Assembly (NCBI RefSeq): GCF_015351475.1
Contig: NZ_JADKPR010000004.1
Span: 1 to 64,000, forward strand
Length of the DNA: 64,000 bases
Direction of reading: 5' to 3'
Origin: Flavobacterium sp. HJJ
GTDB taxonomy: Bacteria > Bacteroidota > Bacteroidia > Flavobacteriales > Flavobacteriaceae
The translations under genes were made by a program, and so were the position numbers. Shown one piece after another: positions 25,036-33,242 of the stretch. Each line of letters opens with the position of its first letter. Positions within the stretch are counted from its first letter, which is position 1. The notes under the pieces were generated by a model, which did not search any database, was not told where the DNA came from, and saw nothing but the letters and a program-made list of their open reading frames with translations.

Positions 25036-25980
25036 ATGATTTCAATACCACACAAAGCTAAACAATTCCTCGTACTTCTAGTCAAACTTTTGATTGTAGG
25101 CGGTGCCTTTTATTTTATTTACAATCAGCTAGCGAACAATGACAAACTGAACTGGCAAAAATTCTTAGTGCTGTTTCATAAGAATCAGTCGGTTTCCGGA
25201 ATCAGTTTTATTTTGCTTCTGAGTGTTTTGAACCGCTTATTTGAAATTTTAAAATGGAAATATTTAGTTTCTTATCTCCGTCCTATTTCTTTGGGCGAAG
25301 CGACCAAACAAGTTCTCGCAGGACTCACAGCGGGTCTGTTTACACCAAACGGCGTGGGTGAATATGCGGGAAAAGCATTGTATTTTGATAAAAAGGAAAC
25401 CAAAAAAATAGTGTTTCTAAACCTGATCTGCAACGGAATACAGATGATACTGACGGTTATTTTTGGAATTTTTGGACTGCTTTATTTCAATGCACAATAC
25501 AATGTGATCACTCAAAAATCTATTGCTATCCTTTTTGGAATTTGCTTTTTAGTTTCTGTCGCTTTATTTTTTTCGAAAAAAGTAAATATCAAAGGTTATT
25601 CCATTGAAAAACTGATCCATAAAATTAATGAAATCCCAAAATCGATTCATCAAAAAAATATGCTTTTGGCTATTTTGCGCTATTTGGTTTTCTCTCATCA
25701 ATACTATTTTTTGTTTCTCGTTTTTGATGTGGATTTGCCATACCTCATTTTGATGTCAGTCATAACGAGCGTTTACTTACTGGCTTCGGCTTTACCTACT
25801 TTCCAATTTTTGGATTTTGCCGTAAAAGGAAGCGTAGCCGTATATTTCTTTGGAATATTGGGCGTTAACGAGTGGGTGGTTGTCTTTGTCTCTACATTGA
25901 TGTGGTTCCTGAACGTGGTTTTACCTGTTATTTGGGGAAGCTATTATGTCTTGAATTTTAAAACAAAAACAGAGCAATGA
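25036..25980 (+). CDS. Lysylphosphatidylglycerol synthase TM-region/flippase-like membrane protein
   Basis: From the ATG at 25036 the protein has 314 residues and about eight membrane helices. The pattern matches the YbhN/AglD-like family (lysylphosphatidylglycerol synthase TM region): LIVGGAFYFIYNQL, then LNRLFEILKWKYLVS and LTAGLFTPNGVGEYAGKALY. Such proteins are thought to move or modify membrane lipids or lipid-linked sugars. Its stop overlaps the ATG of a family 2 glycosyltransferase (ATGA), so the pair probably acts together in lipid glycosylation or cell-envelope glycan export. Confidence 0.8.
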   Translation: MISIPHKAKQFLVLLVKLLIVGGAFYFIYNQLANNDKLNWQKFLVLFHKNQSVSGISFILLLSVLNRLFEILKWKYLVSYLRPISLGEATKQVLAGLTAGLFTPNGVGEYAGKALYFDKKETKKIVFLNLICNGIQMILTVIFGIFGLLYFNAQYNVITQKSIAILFGICFLVSVALFFSKKVNIKGYSIEKLIHKINEIPKSIHQKNMLLAILRYLVFSHQYYFLFLVFDVDLPYLILMSVITSVYLLASALPTFQFLDFAVKGSVAVYFFGILGVNEWVVVFVSTLMWFLNVVLPVIWGSYYVLNFKTKTEQ

Positions 25981-27074
25981 TTTTGTTTTTATTTGGCATA
26001 GCAATCCTTTATATGCTGACTATTAGCTTGCTCATTTATGGTTTTACCAAAATAAATCAATTTGAATATATTGGCTTGGCGCCAAAAACCAGCTTTAGTA
26101 TTATTGTTCCTTTCAGAAATGAAGAAGAGAATTTGCCGATTCTATTGGAAAGTATTTCAAAATTGAATTATCCGACGGATTTGTTTGAAGTGATTTTGGT
26201 GGATGATGCTTCAGATTTAAGATTTAAGATTAACGATTTAAGATTTAAGATTTCGTTGATTGAGAACATTAGAAAATCAAATTCACCAAAAAAAGATGCC
26301 ATTACAACGGCTATGGAAATTGTAAAAACCAATTGGGTCATCACCACCGATGCGGATTGTGTGGTTCACAAAAATTGGTTACTGGCATTGGACAATTTCA
26401 TTCAGCTGCATCATGTTTCAATGATTGCAGGAGCGGTTACTTATGCTTGCCAAAATTCTTTTTTGCATCATTTTCAACAATTGGATTTGGCGAGTCTGCA
26501 AGGCGCAACTATTGGCAGTTTTGGAATCGACAAAGGGTTTATGTGCAATGGAGCCAATTTTGCCTATACCAAATCATTTTTTCAAAAGTTAAACGGCTTT
26601 GAAGGCAATAATTCAATTGCGAGTGGTGATGATGTTTTTTTATTACAGAAGGCCGTAATCGAATACCCTGAAAAAGTCGTTTATTTAAAATCCAAAAATA
26701 CCATCGTTACTACAAAACCAGTCGATGATTGGAAATCGTTGTTCTACCAACGCATGCGCTGGGCTTCCAAAACCACTTCGTATCAAAGTCTTTTTGGGAA
26801 AAGGTTAGGACTAATTGTATTTTTGATGAATTTCGGATTTGTGTATTGTTTTGTGATGACTTTCTTGGGAATGCTTCCTTATTTTTTTATCGGAATGTAT
26901 TTCCTGGTTAAATTTGGAATTGATACTGTGCTAATAAATCAAACAAATAAATTTTTAACTAAACATGAAATTCGTTTTTTACTTTTAAGCAGTTTGTGGT
27001 ATCCGTTTTTCAGCACTGTCGTGGCTTTGTATTCTCTTTTTGGAAAATACGAATGGAAAGGGAGAAGATTTTAG
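25977..27074 (+). CDS. Family 2 glycosyltransferase with an internal 7-residue tandem repeat
   Basis: This 365-residue protein is a membrane-linked GT-A glycosyltransferase. The N-terminal helix is followed by FSIIVPFRNEEENLPILLES, then VILVDDAS, ITTDADCVV (the DxD metal site near residue 125), SGDDVFLLQKAV and QRMRWASK (QxxRW, near 255), with C-terminal helices. It is translationally coupled to the flippase-like gene upstream. An odd feature lies directly after VDDAS: a perfect in-frame repeat gives DLRFKIN-DLRFKIS (26214-26255). The repeat DNA resembles intergenic repeats of this genome, so it is probably an insertion tolerated in a loop. Sugar donor and acceptor are unknown. Confidence 0.88.
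   Translation: MILFLFGIAILYMLTISLLIYGFTKINQFEYIGLAPKTSFSIIVPFRNEEENLPILLESISKLNYPTDLFEVILVDDASDLRFKINDLRFKISLIENIRKSNSPKKDAITTAMEIVKTNWVITTDADCVVHKNWLLALDNFIQLHHVSMIAGAVTYACQNSFLHHFQQLDLASLQGATIGSFGIDKGFMCNGANFAYTKSFFQKLNGFEGNNSIASGDDVFLLQKAVIEYPEKVVYLKSKNTIVTTKPVDDWKSLFYQRMRWASKTTSYQSLFGKRLGLIVFLMNFGFVYCFVMTFLGMLPYFFIGMYFLVKFGIDTVLINQTNKFLTKHEIRFLLLSSLWYPFFSTVVALYSLFGKYEWKGRRF
26214..26255. repeat. Two tandem 21-bp units inside the glycosyltransferase gene
   Basis: The two units differ at two positions near the end. They are made of GATTTAAGATT blocks like those in the intergenic repeat at 33142-33175. Confidence 0.9.
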
Positions 27075-27143
27075 AATTTAGATTGTTAGATTGTTTCTCA
27101 ATATTCTTAATCTTAAACAAATCTTGTCATGAAAACGAATGCT

Positions 27144-27425
27144 CTAGCCCAGATGGAAACCTACCGTGTGGACACAAATATTTTATGTTAAAATAGCACG
27201 CAGATTGGGCAGATTATCGCTGATTTTTTGGTTGTATACTAAAAATATTATGTATAAAACTTATGTTTTTTTCAATACATTTTTTAAAAAACAACAAATT
27301 TATCGATTTAAATCCGTGTCATCTGTGGCCTATTAAAAGATGTGTCCACACGGTAGGATGGAAACGGCATCCTGTTGTCCCGGGGTTCGGGACAACAGAT
27401 ATAGTGTACAGCTGGAAATAGCTCC
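27144..27425 (+). repeat. Structured intergenic repeat, copy A (split by a MITE)
   Basis: The element starts at CTAGCCCAGATGGAAAC, is interrupted by the 196-bp insertion 27161-27356 plus one 9-bp duplication, and resumes at GGCATCCTG. Its hairpin has a perfect 11-bp stem (27372-27382 with 27388-27398) and the loop GGGTT. It ends with GGAAATAGCTCC. Copies B (48414-48500) and C (45831-45917, minus strand) share the AGCCC(C/A)GAT start and the CCG-GnGTT-CGG hairpin top with different stem sequences. Confidence 0.75.
27161..27356. mobile_element. 196-bp MITE with 9-bp target-site duplication
   Basis: Perfect 15-bp terminal inverted repeats (CTACCGTGTGGACAC and its complement) are flanked by identical 9-bp repeats GATGGAAAC at 27152-27160 and 27357-27365. 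There is no transposase. The interior carries phrases such as GCAGATTATCGCTGAT and ATCCGTGTCATCTGTGG that resemble common dispersed Flavobacterium intergenic repeats. Confidence 0.85.
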
Positions 27426-27484
27426 TTATCTAAACAATACTCAAGTTGAAAATTTATGATGAAATCTGAATTCTTAAATCTATT

Positions 27485-27961
27485 CTACTCCACTTTTAAA
27501 ATTACTGGAAGAATAAACTGAGTTTTTACTGGAATTCCCCTCTTTATTGCCGGATTGATTTTTGGGAAATCCACTAGGCGGACTTTGAGGATACTGTCAA
27601 TTTTGACTTTATCATAAGCCACAGAATCTTTCGGGAACTGCGGTTCAAATTTCATAGTTGCGTTTGGAAAAACGGTTACTTTTACTTCGATGGTGTCCAG
27701 CTCTGGATATAGCATTGCAAGTGTGTCATTGCACAGTTTTTCCTGAATTAACTGAGTCAAAACCTCAAAAAAGCATTGCTGACGCTGCTTTTTATCTTCA
27801 ATTTTATCACAGTCTACCATTGAGGGATATTCGTCAACTTCTTTCCAATTAATAGCTTTCAATTCCTTTTGCAATAATTCTTTTTCTGAAGGAATCTGCT
27901 TGTCAAAATACTGACAGGAATTAAAAAATATAAAAACTAAAAAAAGGAAATACTGCTTCAA
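27485..27961 (-). CDS. Lipoprotein with TonB-C-like end, probable TTG start
   Basis: Starting at TTG 27961 the protein has 158 residues with an ideal lipoprotein signal (LKQYFLFLVFIFFNSC, Cys16). The ATG at 28003 would add 14 residues and spoil the signal. The C-terminal half (IEVKVTVFPNATMKFEPQF, then VDFPKINPAIKRGIPVKTQF) looks like a TonB C-terminal-type domain used in small Bacteroidota proteins. Two Cys pairs in the middle (CDKIEDKKQRQQCFF) may form a disulfide. Function is unknown and it stands alone between intergenic repeats and a DUF456 gene. Confidence 0.6.
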   Translation of the reverse strand: MKQYFLFLVFIFFNSCQYFDKQIPSEKELLQKELKAINWKEVDEYPSMVDCDKIEDKKQRQQCFFEVLTQLIQEKLCNDTLAMLYPELDTIEVKVTVFPNATMKFEPQFPKDSVAYDKVKIDSILKVRLVDFPKINPAIKRGIPVKTQFILPVILKVE

Positions 27962-28073
27962 GGCTTGTTTTTTGAATGGGAATACTATTATATAAAAATA
28001 CAATTATTTTTCTCATATTCGTATATGGAATACACATTGTATTTTCGGTCTCAAAATTACTAAAAATATTTTT

Positions 28074-28574
28074 ATGGATATCCTGCTTTTGATTTTGGGT
28101 TTAGTTTGTGTTATTGTGGGAGTTTTTGGAAGTTTTTTACCAGTTTTACCGGGGCCAAGCGTCAGCTGGATCGGAATTGTACTGCTGTATTTTACAAAAG
28201 CTGTTCCTGCCAATTACTGGATTTTGGGGATTTCCTTATTGATTACGATTGTTCTGACCATTTTGGATTATGTTATCCCCGCTAAAGGAACCAAAAAATT
28301 TGGCGGAAGTTCTTATGGTATTTGGGGAACCAATATTGGATTGATTGTCGGGATTTTTGCACCCATTCCGCTGGGATTTATTATCGGACCTTTTGCAGGG
28401 GCTTTTGTTGGAGAACTTATTTATGATTACAAAGACCATCAGCGTGCTTTGAAAGCGGCTACAGGTTCATTGATAGGCTTTCTGGCTTCGTCTTTTATGA
28501 AGTTTGTTGTCTGTATGATGTATCTAGGACTGTTTCTTTGGATTGTGTGGCAGAATAGAGGCGGTTTGTTTTAA
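28074..28574 (+). CDS. DUF456 family membrane protein
   Basis: This 166-residue protein has four to five membrane helices and the glycine-rich repeats of DUF456: LGLVCVIVGVFGSFLPVLPG, then PAKGTKKFGGSSYGIWGTNI and GFIIGPFAGAFVGEL. Families of this type are conserved and uncharacterised. The start at 28074 follows an AT-rich leader. It stands alone in a short plus-strand unit. Confidence 0.88.
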   Translation: MDILLLILGLVCVIVGVFGSFLPVLPGPSVSWIGIVLLYFTKAVPANYWILGISLLITIVLTILDYVIPAKGTKKFGGSSYGIWGTNIGLIVGIFAPIPLGFIIGPFAGAFVGELIYDYKDHQRALKAATGSLIGFLASSFMKFVVCMMYLGLFLWIVWQNRGGLF

Positions 28575-28639
28575 ATTCACATTACAAAGATACGCTGCGG
28601 TGCATCTTTACTGTTTGTTCAGGGAAACACAGAATAAAA

Positions 28640-28663
28640 AAACCTTCCCGTTAAGAAAGGCTT
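28640..28663 (-). terminator. Terminator downstream of the tRNA-like remnant
   Basis: On the minus strand a 9-bp stem (AAGCCTTTC with GGGAAGGTTT, two wobble pairs) and a 5-nt loop are followed by seven T residues. Confidence 0.65.
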
Positions 28664-28687
28664 CTAACAATATTTATCTCGGTTTTA

Positions 28688-28715
28688 GAACGGGAGAACT
28701 CGAACCCGCAGACCT
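28688..28715 (-). pseudogene. tRNA 3'-end-like remnant
   Basis: The minus strand reads GGTCTGCGGGTTCGAGTTC, which resembles the T-arm of a tRNA (loop TTCGAGT). The stem is degenerate: two wobbles and one mismatch. No D-arm or anticodon arm precedes it. A terminator follows on the same strand. It may be a decayed tRNA end or an old attachment-site half. Confidence 0.3.
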
Positions 28716-28726
28716 GTATTTTAAAA

Positions 28727-28889
28727 CTATAATTCGAATTTTTTACTTTGGATTAATAATTCAATTGGTTTTCTATTGAGCTTTTTTAATAGCAGCTCTT
28801 CGATTAAAGCTTCTTTTTTAGTTTCAAACGGCATAGGATATACTAAATTCCCAAATTCCTTTGTTGGAAGTATATACTTCTGTTTTCAT
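28727..28889 (-). pseudogene. Possible frameshifted small gene downstream of ribE
   Basis: Two overlapping short frames on the minus strand could be parts of one small protein: MKTEVYTSNKGIWEFSISYA from 28889, and PFETKKEALIEELLLKKLN onward to a stop at 28727. A single base change in frame near 28830 would join them. It lies 37 bp behind the ribE stop. It may instead be noncoding. Confidence 0.3.
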
Positions 28890-28925
28890 TATGATACAGC
28901 AATCTTTGAGCAACGTTCAATCCCT

Positions 28926-29513
28926 CTATTTATCTGCATAAAGCCTAGAAACATACTTCCCAATTACATCAAATTCCAAGTTTACTTTGGTTCCCACAAC
29001 AAACGAATGAAAATTAGTATGTTCATAGGTATAAGGTATAATAGCTACACTAAAATTATTCTTACCAGAATCCACCACAGTCAGACTAACTCCGTTTACA
29101 GTAACAGAACCTTTCTCGATAGTAATATTTTTCAAAGCAGTGTCATATTCAAAAGTATACAGCCAGCTTCCTTGGGTTTCCTCAGCCACAATACAAATCG
29201 CCGTTTGATCCACATGCCCCTGCACAATATGCCCGTCCAGACGATCTCCTAGTTTCATCGCTCTTTCCAGATTAACTTTATCTCCAGCTTTCCAATCTGA
29301 AATATTAGTTTTTTTTATAGTTTCTCCAATAGCGGTAACCGTATAAAGTGTTCCTTCAATAGCTACAACAGTCAGACATATTCCGTTATGAGCAACGCTT
29401 TGATCAATTTTTAATTCATCAGCCAACACTGAATCTATAGTGATATGAATATTATCCTGCTCTTTTTTAACTTCTTGAACTTTGCCAAGTGTTTCAATAA
29501 TCCCTGTAAACAT
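28926..29513 (-). CDS. ribE: Riboflavin synthase, alpha chain
   Basis: This 195-residue enzyme performs the last step of riboflavin synthesis, dismutation of two 6,7-dimethyl-8-ribityllumazine molecules. It has the conserved start MFTGIIETLG and two lumazine-binding repeats: SVAHNGICLTVVAIEG with the preceding half, then GSVTVNGVSLTVVDSG near residue 130. HIVQGHVDQTA is diagnostic. It is divergent from pdxA with a 61-bp spacer that must hold both promoters. Confidence 0.95.
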   Translation of the reverse strand: MFTGIIETLGKVQEVKKEQDNIHITIDSVLADELKIDQSVAHNGICLTVVAIEGTLYTVTAIGETIKKTNISDWKAGDKVNLERAMKLGDRLDGHIVQGHVDQTAICIVAEETQGSWLYTFEYDTALKNITIEKGSVTVNGVSLTVVDSGKNNFSVAIIPYTYEHTNFHSFVVGTKVNLEFDVIGKYVSRLYADK

Positions 29514-29574
29514 TTCTTATTTTATTTTACTAAATTTGCAGTTCAAAATTAGCAATAAATAACTAGAGGACATT

Positions 29575-30621
29575 ATGAAAAAAGCAGAAAATATAATCGT
29601 AGGAATTTCAATAGGAGATTTAAACGGTATTGGAAGCGAAGTAATTCTAAAAACATTCGAAGACAGCCGCATGTTAGAATTATGCACCCCTGTTATTTTT
29701 GCCAATGTAAAAATTTTGTCATTTATAAGAAAGAGTTTCGAATCCACAGTTCCCTTACACGGTATCGACAAACTAGACCAAATTGTGATTGGTAAAGTAA
29801 ATGTTTTCAATCTTTGGAGAGAAGGAGTCGATTTAAACCTTGGAACCAATGACGAAAAAATAGGACAATATGCAATCAAATCATTTACTGCTGCCACCAA
29901 AGCGTTAAAAGAGGGAGATATCGATGTCTTAGTTACAGCACCTATAAATAAATACAACATTCAGTCTGAAGATTTTAAATTTCCGGGACATACTGATTAT
30001 CTAAATCAAGAATTAGAAGGCAATGCGTTAATGCTGATGGTACAGGACAATCTGAGAGTTGGTTTATTAACAGATCACGTCCCAATCAACGAAGTTGCTT
30101 CACATTTAACCGAAGAGTTAATTTTCAAAAAAATTGAAACTATAAATCAGACTCTAATTCAGGATTTCAGCATCAACAAACCCAAAATTGCAGTACTCGG
30201 CCTTAATCCTCACTGTGGTGACGGAGGCGTTATCGGAACTGAAGACGACAAAGTATTAAAGCCAGCATTGAAAAAATTATTCGACAAAGGAACATTAGTA
30301 TTTGGTCCTTTTGCCGCCGATGGTTTCTTTGGAAGCAGCCAATACGAAAAATACGACGCTATTATTGCTGCATATCATGACCAGGGATTAATCCCTTTCA
30401 AAACATTATCTTTTGGAAATGGCGTAAATTATACAGCTGGACTTAACAAAGTTAGGACTTCTCCAGATCACGGAACCGCATATGACATCGCAGGAAAGAA
30501 TAAAGCCGACTATAATTCTTTCAAAGAAGCTGTCTATCTTGCAATTGATGTATATAATTCCAGAAATCTGCATGCAGAAATCAGCCAAAAACCCCTAAAA
30601 ACAAAAGAAAAACAGTTATAA
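29575..30621 (+). CDS. pdxA: 4-hydroxythreonine-4-phosphate dehydrogenase
   Basis: This 348-residue enzyme oxidises 4-phosphohydroxy-L-threonine in the pyridoxal phosphate pathway, using NAD and a divalent metal. It has the family motifs GISIGDLNGIGSEVILKTFE, TAPINKYNI, FPGHTDYL (metal-binding His), LGLNPHCGDGG, AAYHDQGLIPFK and RTSPDHGTAYDIAGK. Length is normal. It heads the pdxA, yceD, rpmF, fabH, accB, accC cluster, though yceD has its own promoter. Confidence 0.96.
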   Translation: MKKAENIIVGISIGDLNGIGSEVILKTFEDSRMLELCTPVIFANVKILSFIRKSFESTVPLHGIDKLDQIVIGKVNVFNLWREGVDLNLGTNDEKIGQYAIKSFTAATKALKEGDIDVLVTAPINKYNIQSEDFKFPGHTDYLNQELEGNALMLMVQDNLRVGLLTDHVPINEVASHLTEELIFKKIETINQTLIQDFSINKPKIAVLGLNPHCGDGGVIGTEDDKVLKPALKKLFDKGTLVFGPFAADGFFGSSQYEKYDAIIAAYHDQGLIPFKTLSFGNGVNYTAGLNKVRTSPDHGTAYDIAGKNKADYNSFKEAVYLAIDVYNSRNLHAEISQKPLKTKEKQL

Positions 30622-30644
30622 ACAAAAAAAGGTGAATAACATTC

Positions 30645-30672
30645 TTGGATTTACAATTATTTTATATCTTTG
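30645..30672 (+). promoter_or_regulatory. Consensus promoter of yceD-rpmF
   Basis: TTG (30645-30647), a 17-bp spacer and TATCTTTG (30665-30672) match the Bacteroidota consensus closely. A transcript start near 30678 supports the yceD start at 30706. Confidence 0.75.
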
Positions 30673-30705
30673 CACTCCCGAAGTTTAGGGCAAATTGTTG
30701 TTGAA

Positions 30706-31248
30706 ATGAGCAAGACAAAAGAATATACAATCCCTTTCGTAGGATTGAAGCTAGGAAAACACAAATTTGAGTATCAAATAGATAATGCGTTCTTTGAAAT
30801 CTTTGATTATAATGAATTTCAAAATTCAGACATCAAAGTAACTGTAGTTTTAGACAAAAAAAGCAACCTGTTAGAGTTAAGTTTCAAACATGAAGGAACT
30901 ATCAATGTTCCGTGTGACCTTACAAGTGAAGATTTTGATTTACCAATAAAAGGAAAATTAAAACTAATTGTACGGTTTGGAGAAACTTTCAACAATGACA
31001 ATGAAGAGCTGCTAATACTTCCTTTTGGAGAATTTGAAATAGACATCGCTCAATATATATATGAGATGATAATACTTTCAGTTCCTCAAAAAAGAATCCA
31101 TCCCGGTATAAAGGATGGCAGTTTAAACACTGAAGCTTTGACAAAACTGAAAGAGTTAACAATTAAAGAGCAAAAAAAAGAAAAAAAAGAAGAAGAAAAT
31201 ACAGACCCGCGCTGGGACAAATTAAAGCAACTATTAACGGATAAATAA
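30706..31248 (+). CDS. YceD/DUF177 family protein
   Basis: From the ATG at 30706 this is a 180-residue protein; the upstream in-frame ATG at 30670 overlaps the -7 promoter element and is rejected. It has the DUF177 core: INVPCDLTSEDFDLPIKGKL, then the C-terminal QYIYEMIILSVPQKRIHPG and DPRWDKLKQLL. It precedes rpmF, the usual partner of YceD across bacteria, by 9 bp. Members are implicated in 23S rRNA or large-subunit maturation. The central Cys-x-Cys motif of E. coli YceD is reduced here to a single Cys. Confidence 0.9.
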   Translation: MSKTKEYTIPFVGLKLGKHKFEYQIDNAFFEIFDYNEFQNSDIKVTVVLDKKSNLLELSFKHEGTINVPCDLTSEDFDLPIKGKLKLIVRFGETFNNDNEELLILPFGEFEIDIAQYIYEMIILSVPQKRIHPGIKDGSLNTEALTKLKELTIKEQKKEKKEEENTDPRWDKLKQLLTDK

Positions 31249-31257
31249 TATAGTAAA

Positions 31258-31455
31258 ATGGCACATCCTAAGAGAAAAACCTCAAAAACAAGAAGAGACA
31301 AAAGAAGAACACATTACAAAGCTACAGTAGCTCAGATCGCTACATGCCCAATTACTGGAGAAGCACATTTATACCACAGAGCTTACTGGCATGAAGGTAA
31401 AATGTATTACAGAGGACAAGTTGTTATCGACAAATCTGAAGTAGCTCTTGCTTAA
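31258..31455 (+). CDS. rpmF: 50S ribosomal protein L32
   Basis: This 65-residue basic protein has the typical start [17 protein letters not shown] and the C-terminal [20 protein letters not shown]. It lacks the four-cysteine zinc motif; only one Cys (ATCPITG) remains, as is usual in this lineage. It is cotranscribed with yceD and followed by a strong terminator. Confidence 0.96.
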   Translation: MAHPKRKTSKTRRDKRRTHYKATVAQIATCPITGEAHLYHRAYWHEGKMYYRGQVVIDKSEVALA

Positions 31456-31478
31456 TACGTTTTTGTAAATTATACTAG

Positions 31479-31499
31479 AACTCTCACCTCGTGAGAGTT
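31479..31499 (+). terminator. Terminator after rpmF
   Basis: A perfect 9-bp stem (AACTCTCAC / GTGAGAGTT) with a 3-nt loop is followed by eight T residues. Confidence 0.9.
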
Positions 31500-31632
31500 T
31501 TTTTTGTTGTTTATAATTTACCCCCTCAAATAAGAAAAACTTAACAATATTAGTTTAGTTTTTTTATTGTAATTTTAGAGACTTTTAAAAATTTTGCAAA
31601 TGGCAGCATTTGCAATAAATAATCGCATATTA

Positions 31633-32631
31633 ATGAGTACAATTACAGCCGCAATTACCGCTGTTGGTGGTTATGTTCCGGATTTTGTTCTTTCCAACAA
31701 AGTTCTGGAAACAATGGTAGACACTAATGATGAATGGATAACCACACGCACAGGAATTAAAGAAAGAAGAATACTAAAAGATGCTGATAAAGGAACTTCT
31801 TTTCTTGCTATAAAAGCAGCGCAGGATTTAATCGCAAAATCAAATATTGACCCTCTTGAAATAGACTTAGTTTTAATGGCAACCGCAACTGCAGATATGC
31901 CAGTAGCCTCAACGGGAGCACATGTAGCAACATCTATAGGAGCTACAAATGCATTCTCTTATGATTTACAGGCAGCATGTTCAAGTTTCCTTTACGGAAT
32001 GTCAACTGCAGCAGCTTATATTCAATCCGGAAGATACAAAAAAGTACTGCTGATAGGTGCCGATAAAATGTCATCTATTGTTGATTACAAAGACCGATCT
32101 ACTTGTATTATTTTTGGAGACGGTGCAGGTGCAGTATTATTTGAACCTAACTACGAAGGATACGGATTACAAGATGAATACTTAAGAAGCGACAGCGTAG
32201 GCCGTGATTTCTTAAAAATACCTGCTGGCGGATCACTCTTACCAACAAGTATTGACACCGTAAATGACAACAAGCATAACATTATTCAAGACGGAAAAAC
32301 TGTTTTCAAATATGCAGTAACCAATATGGCTGATGCAAGCGAATTGATTTTAAAAAGAAACAATTTAACCAACGAAAATGTAAATTGGCTTGTACCCCAT
32401 CAAGCAAACAAACGCATCATTGATGCAACTGCCCACAGAATGAATCTGGAAGACGAGAAAGTATTGATGAATATTGAAAAATACGGCAATACTACATCTG
32501 CGACATTACCTTTAGTATTATACGATTTTGAACATCTTTTCAAAAAAGGAGATACTATCATTTTTGCTGCCTTTGGAGGCGGATTCACTTGGGGATCAAT
32601 TTACTTAACTTGGGCCTACGACAAAAAATAA
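31633..32631 (+). CDS. fabH: Beta-ketoacyl-ACP synthase III
   Basis: From the ATG at 31633 this is a 332-residue enzyme that starts fatty-acid chains by condensing acetyl-CoA (or a branched primer) with malonyl-ACP. The catalytic triad is visible: Cys in LQAACSSFLYG (near 116), His in WLVPHQANKRI (near 254) and Asn in KYGNTTSA (near 284). The ORF can be extended to ATG 31594, but the shorter form begins at the normal family position. Bacteroidota use it with branched primers for iso-fatty acids. Confidence 0.94.
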   Translation: MSTITAAITAVGGYVPDFVLSNKVLETMVDTNDEWITTRTGIKERRILKDADKGTSFLAIKAAQDLIAKSNIDPLEIDLVLMATATADMPVASTGAHVATSIGATNAFSYDLQAACSSFLYGMSTAAAYIQSGRYKKVLLIGADKMSSIVDYKDRSTCIIFGDGAGAVLFEPNYEGYGLQDEYLRSDSVGRDFLKIPAGGSLLPTSIDTVNDNKHNIIQDGKTVFKYAVTNMADASELILKRNNLTNENVNWLVPHQANKRIIDATAHRMNLEDEKVLMNIEKYGNTTSATLPLVLYDFEHLFKKGDTIIFAAFGGGFTWGSIYLTWAYDKK

Positions 32632-32653
32632 ATTAAACTAAAAAGAAAAAATT

Positions 32654-33136
32654 ATGGATTTAAAAGAAATTCAAAATCTAATTAAATTTGTAGCAAATTC
32701 AGGTGTTGCAGAAGTAAAATTAGAAATGGACGATGTAAAAATCACCATCAGAACTACTTTAGAAGGTAACGTTACCGAAGCGACTTATGTGCAGCAGTTA
32801 CCTGCCCAAAACATTCTTCCGCAAGCTGCCGCTCCACAGCAGATTGCTCCTGTTGTAGCAGCTGTTCCTGCAGCTGAACCAGTTGAGAAAAACAATTACA
32901 TTACTATAAAATCACCAATCATTGGTACTTTCTACAGAAAACCTGCTCCAGATAAACCTATGTTTGTTGAAGTCGGTAAAGCCATTGCTAAAGGAGATGT
33001 TCTTTGCGTAATTGAAGCAATGAAATTATTCAACGAAATTGAATCAGAAGTATCTGGTAAAATCGTAAAAATATTGGTAGACGATATGTCTCCTGTAGAA
33101 TTTGACCAGCCTTTATTCTTAGTAGATCCATCATAA
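32654..33136 (+). CDS. accB: Acetyl-CoA carboxylase biotin carboxyl carrier protein
   Basis: This 160-residue carrier has an N-terminal helical part (MDLKEIQNLIKFVANSGVAE), an Ala/Pro/Gln linker (about residues 48-80) and the biotinyl domain with the biotinylation site EAMKLF (Lys124). It shuttles carboxybiotin between AccC and the transferase. It follows fabH by 22 bp and precedes accC by 106 bp. Confidence 0.96.
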   Translation: MDLKEIQNLIKFVANSGVAEVKLEMDDVKITIRTTLEGNVTEATYVQQLPAQNILPQAAAPQQIAPVVAAVPAAEPVEKNNYITIKSPIIGTFYRKPAPDKPMFVEVGKAIAKGDVLCVIEAMKLFNEIESEVSGKIVKILVDDMSPVEFDQPLFLVDPS

Positions 33137-33141
33137 TTTTA

Positions 33142-33175
33142 GATTTTAGATTGCAGATTTTAGATTACTGACTGA
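33142..33175. repeat. Short intergenic repeat between accB and accC
   Basis: Blocks of TTTAGATTTTAGATT with small variation are followed by AATTATCTAATTATC and CCTAATTATCTAATTG phrases up to 33236. They resemble the GATTTAAGATT units in the glycosyltransferase gene at 26214-26255. Nothing else is visible in this 106-bp gap. Confidence 0.5.
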
Positions 33176-33242
33176 TTTTAAATCAAACTAAAAAACTAAT
33201 TATCTAATTATCAAAATTGCCTAATTATCTAATTGAAAAAAA

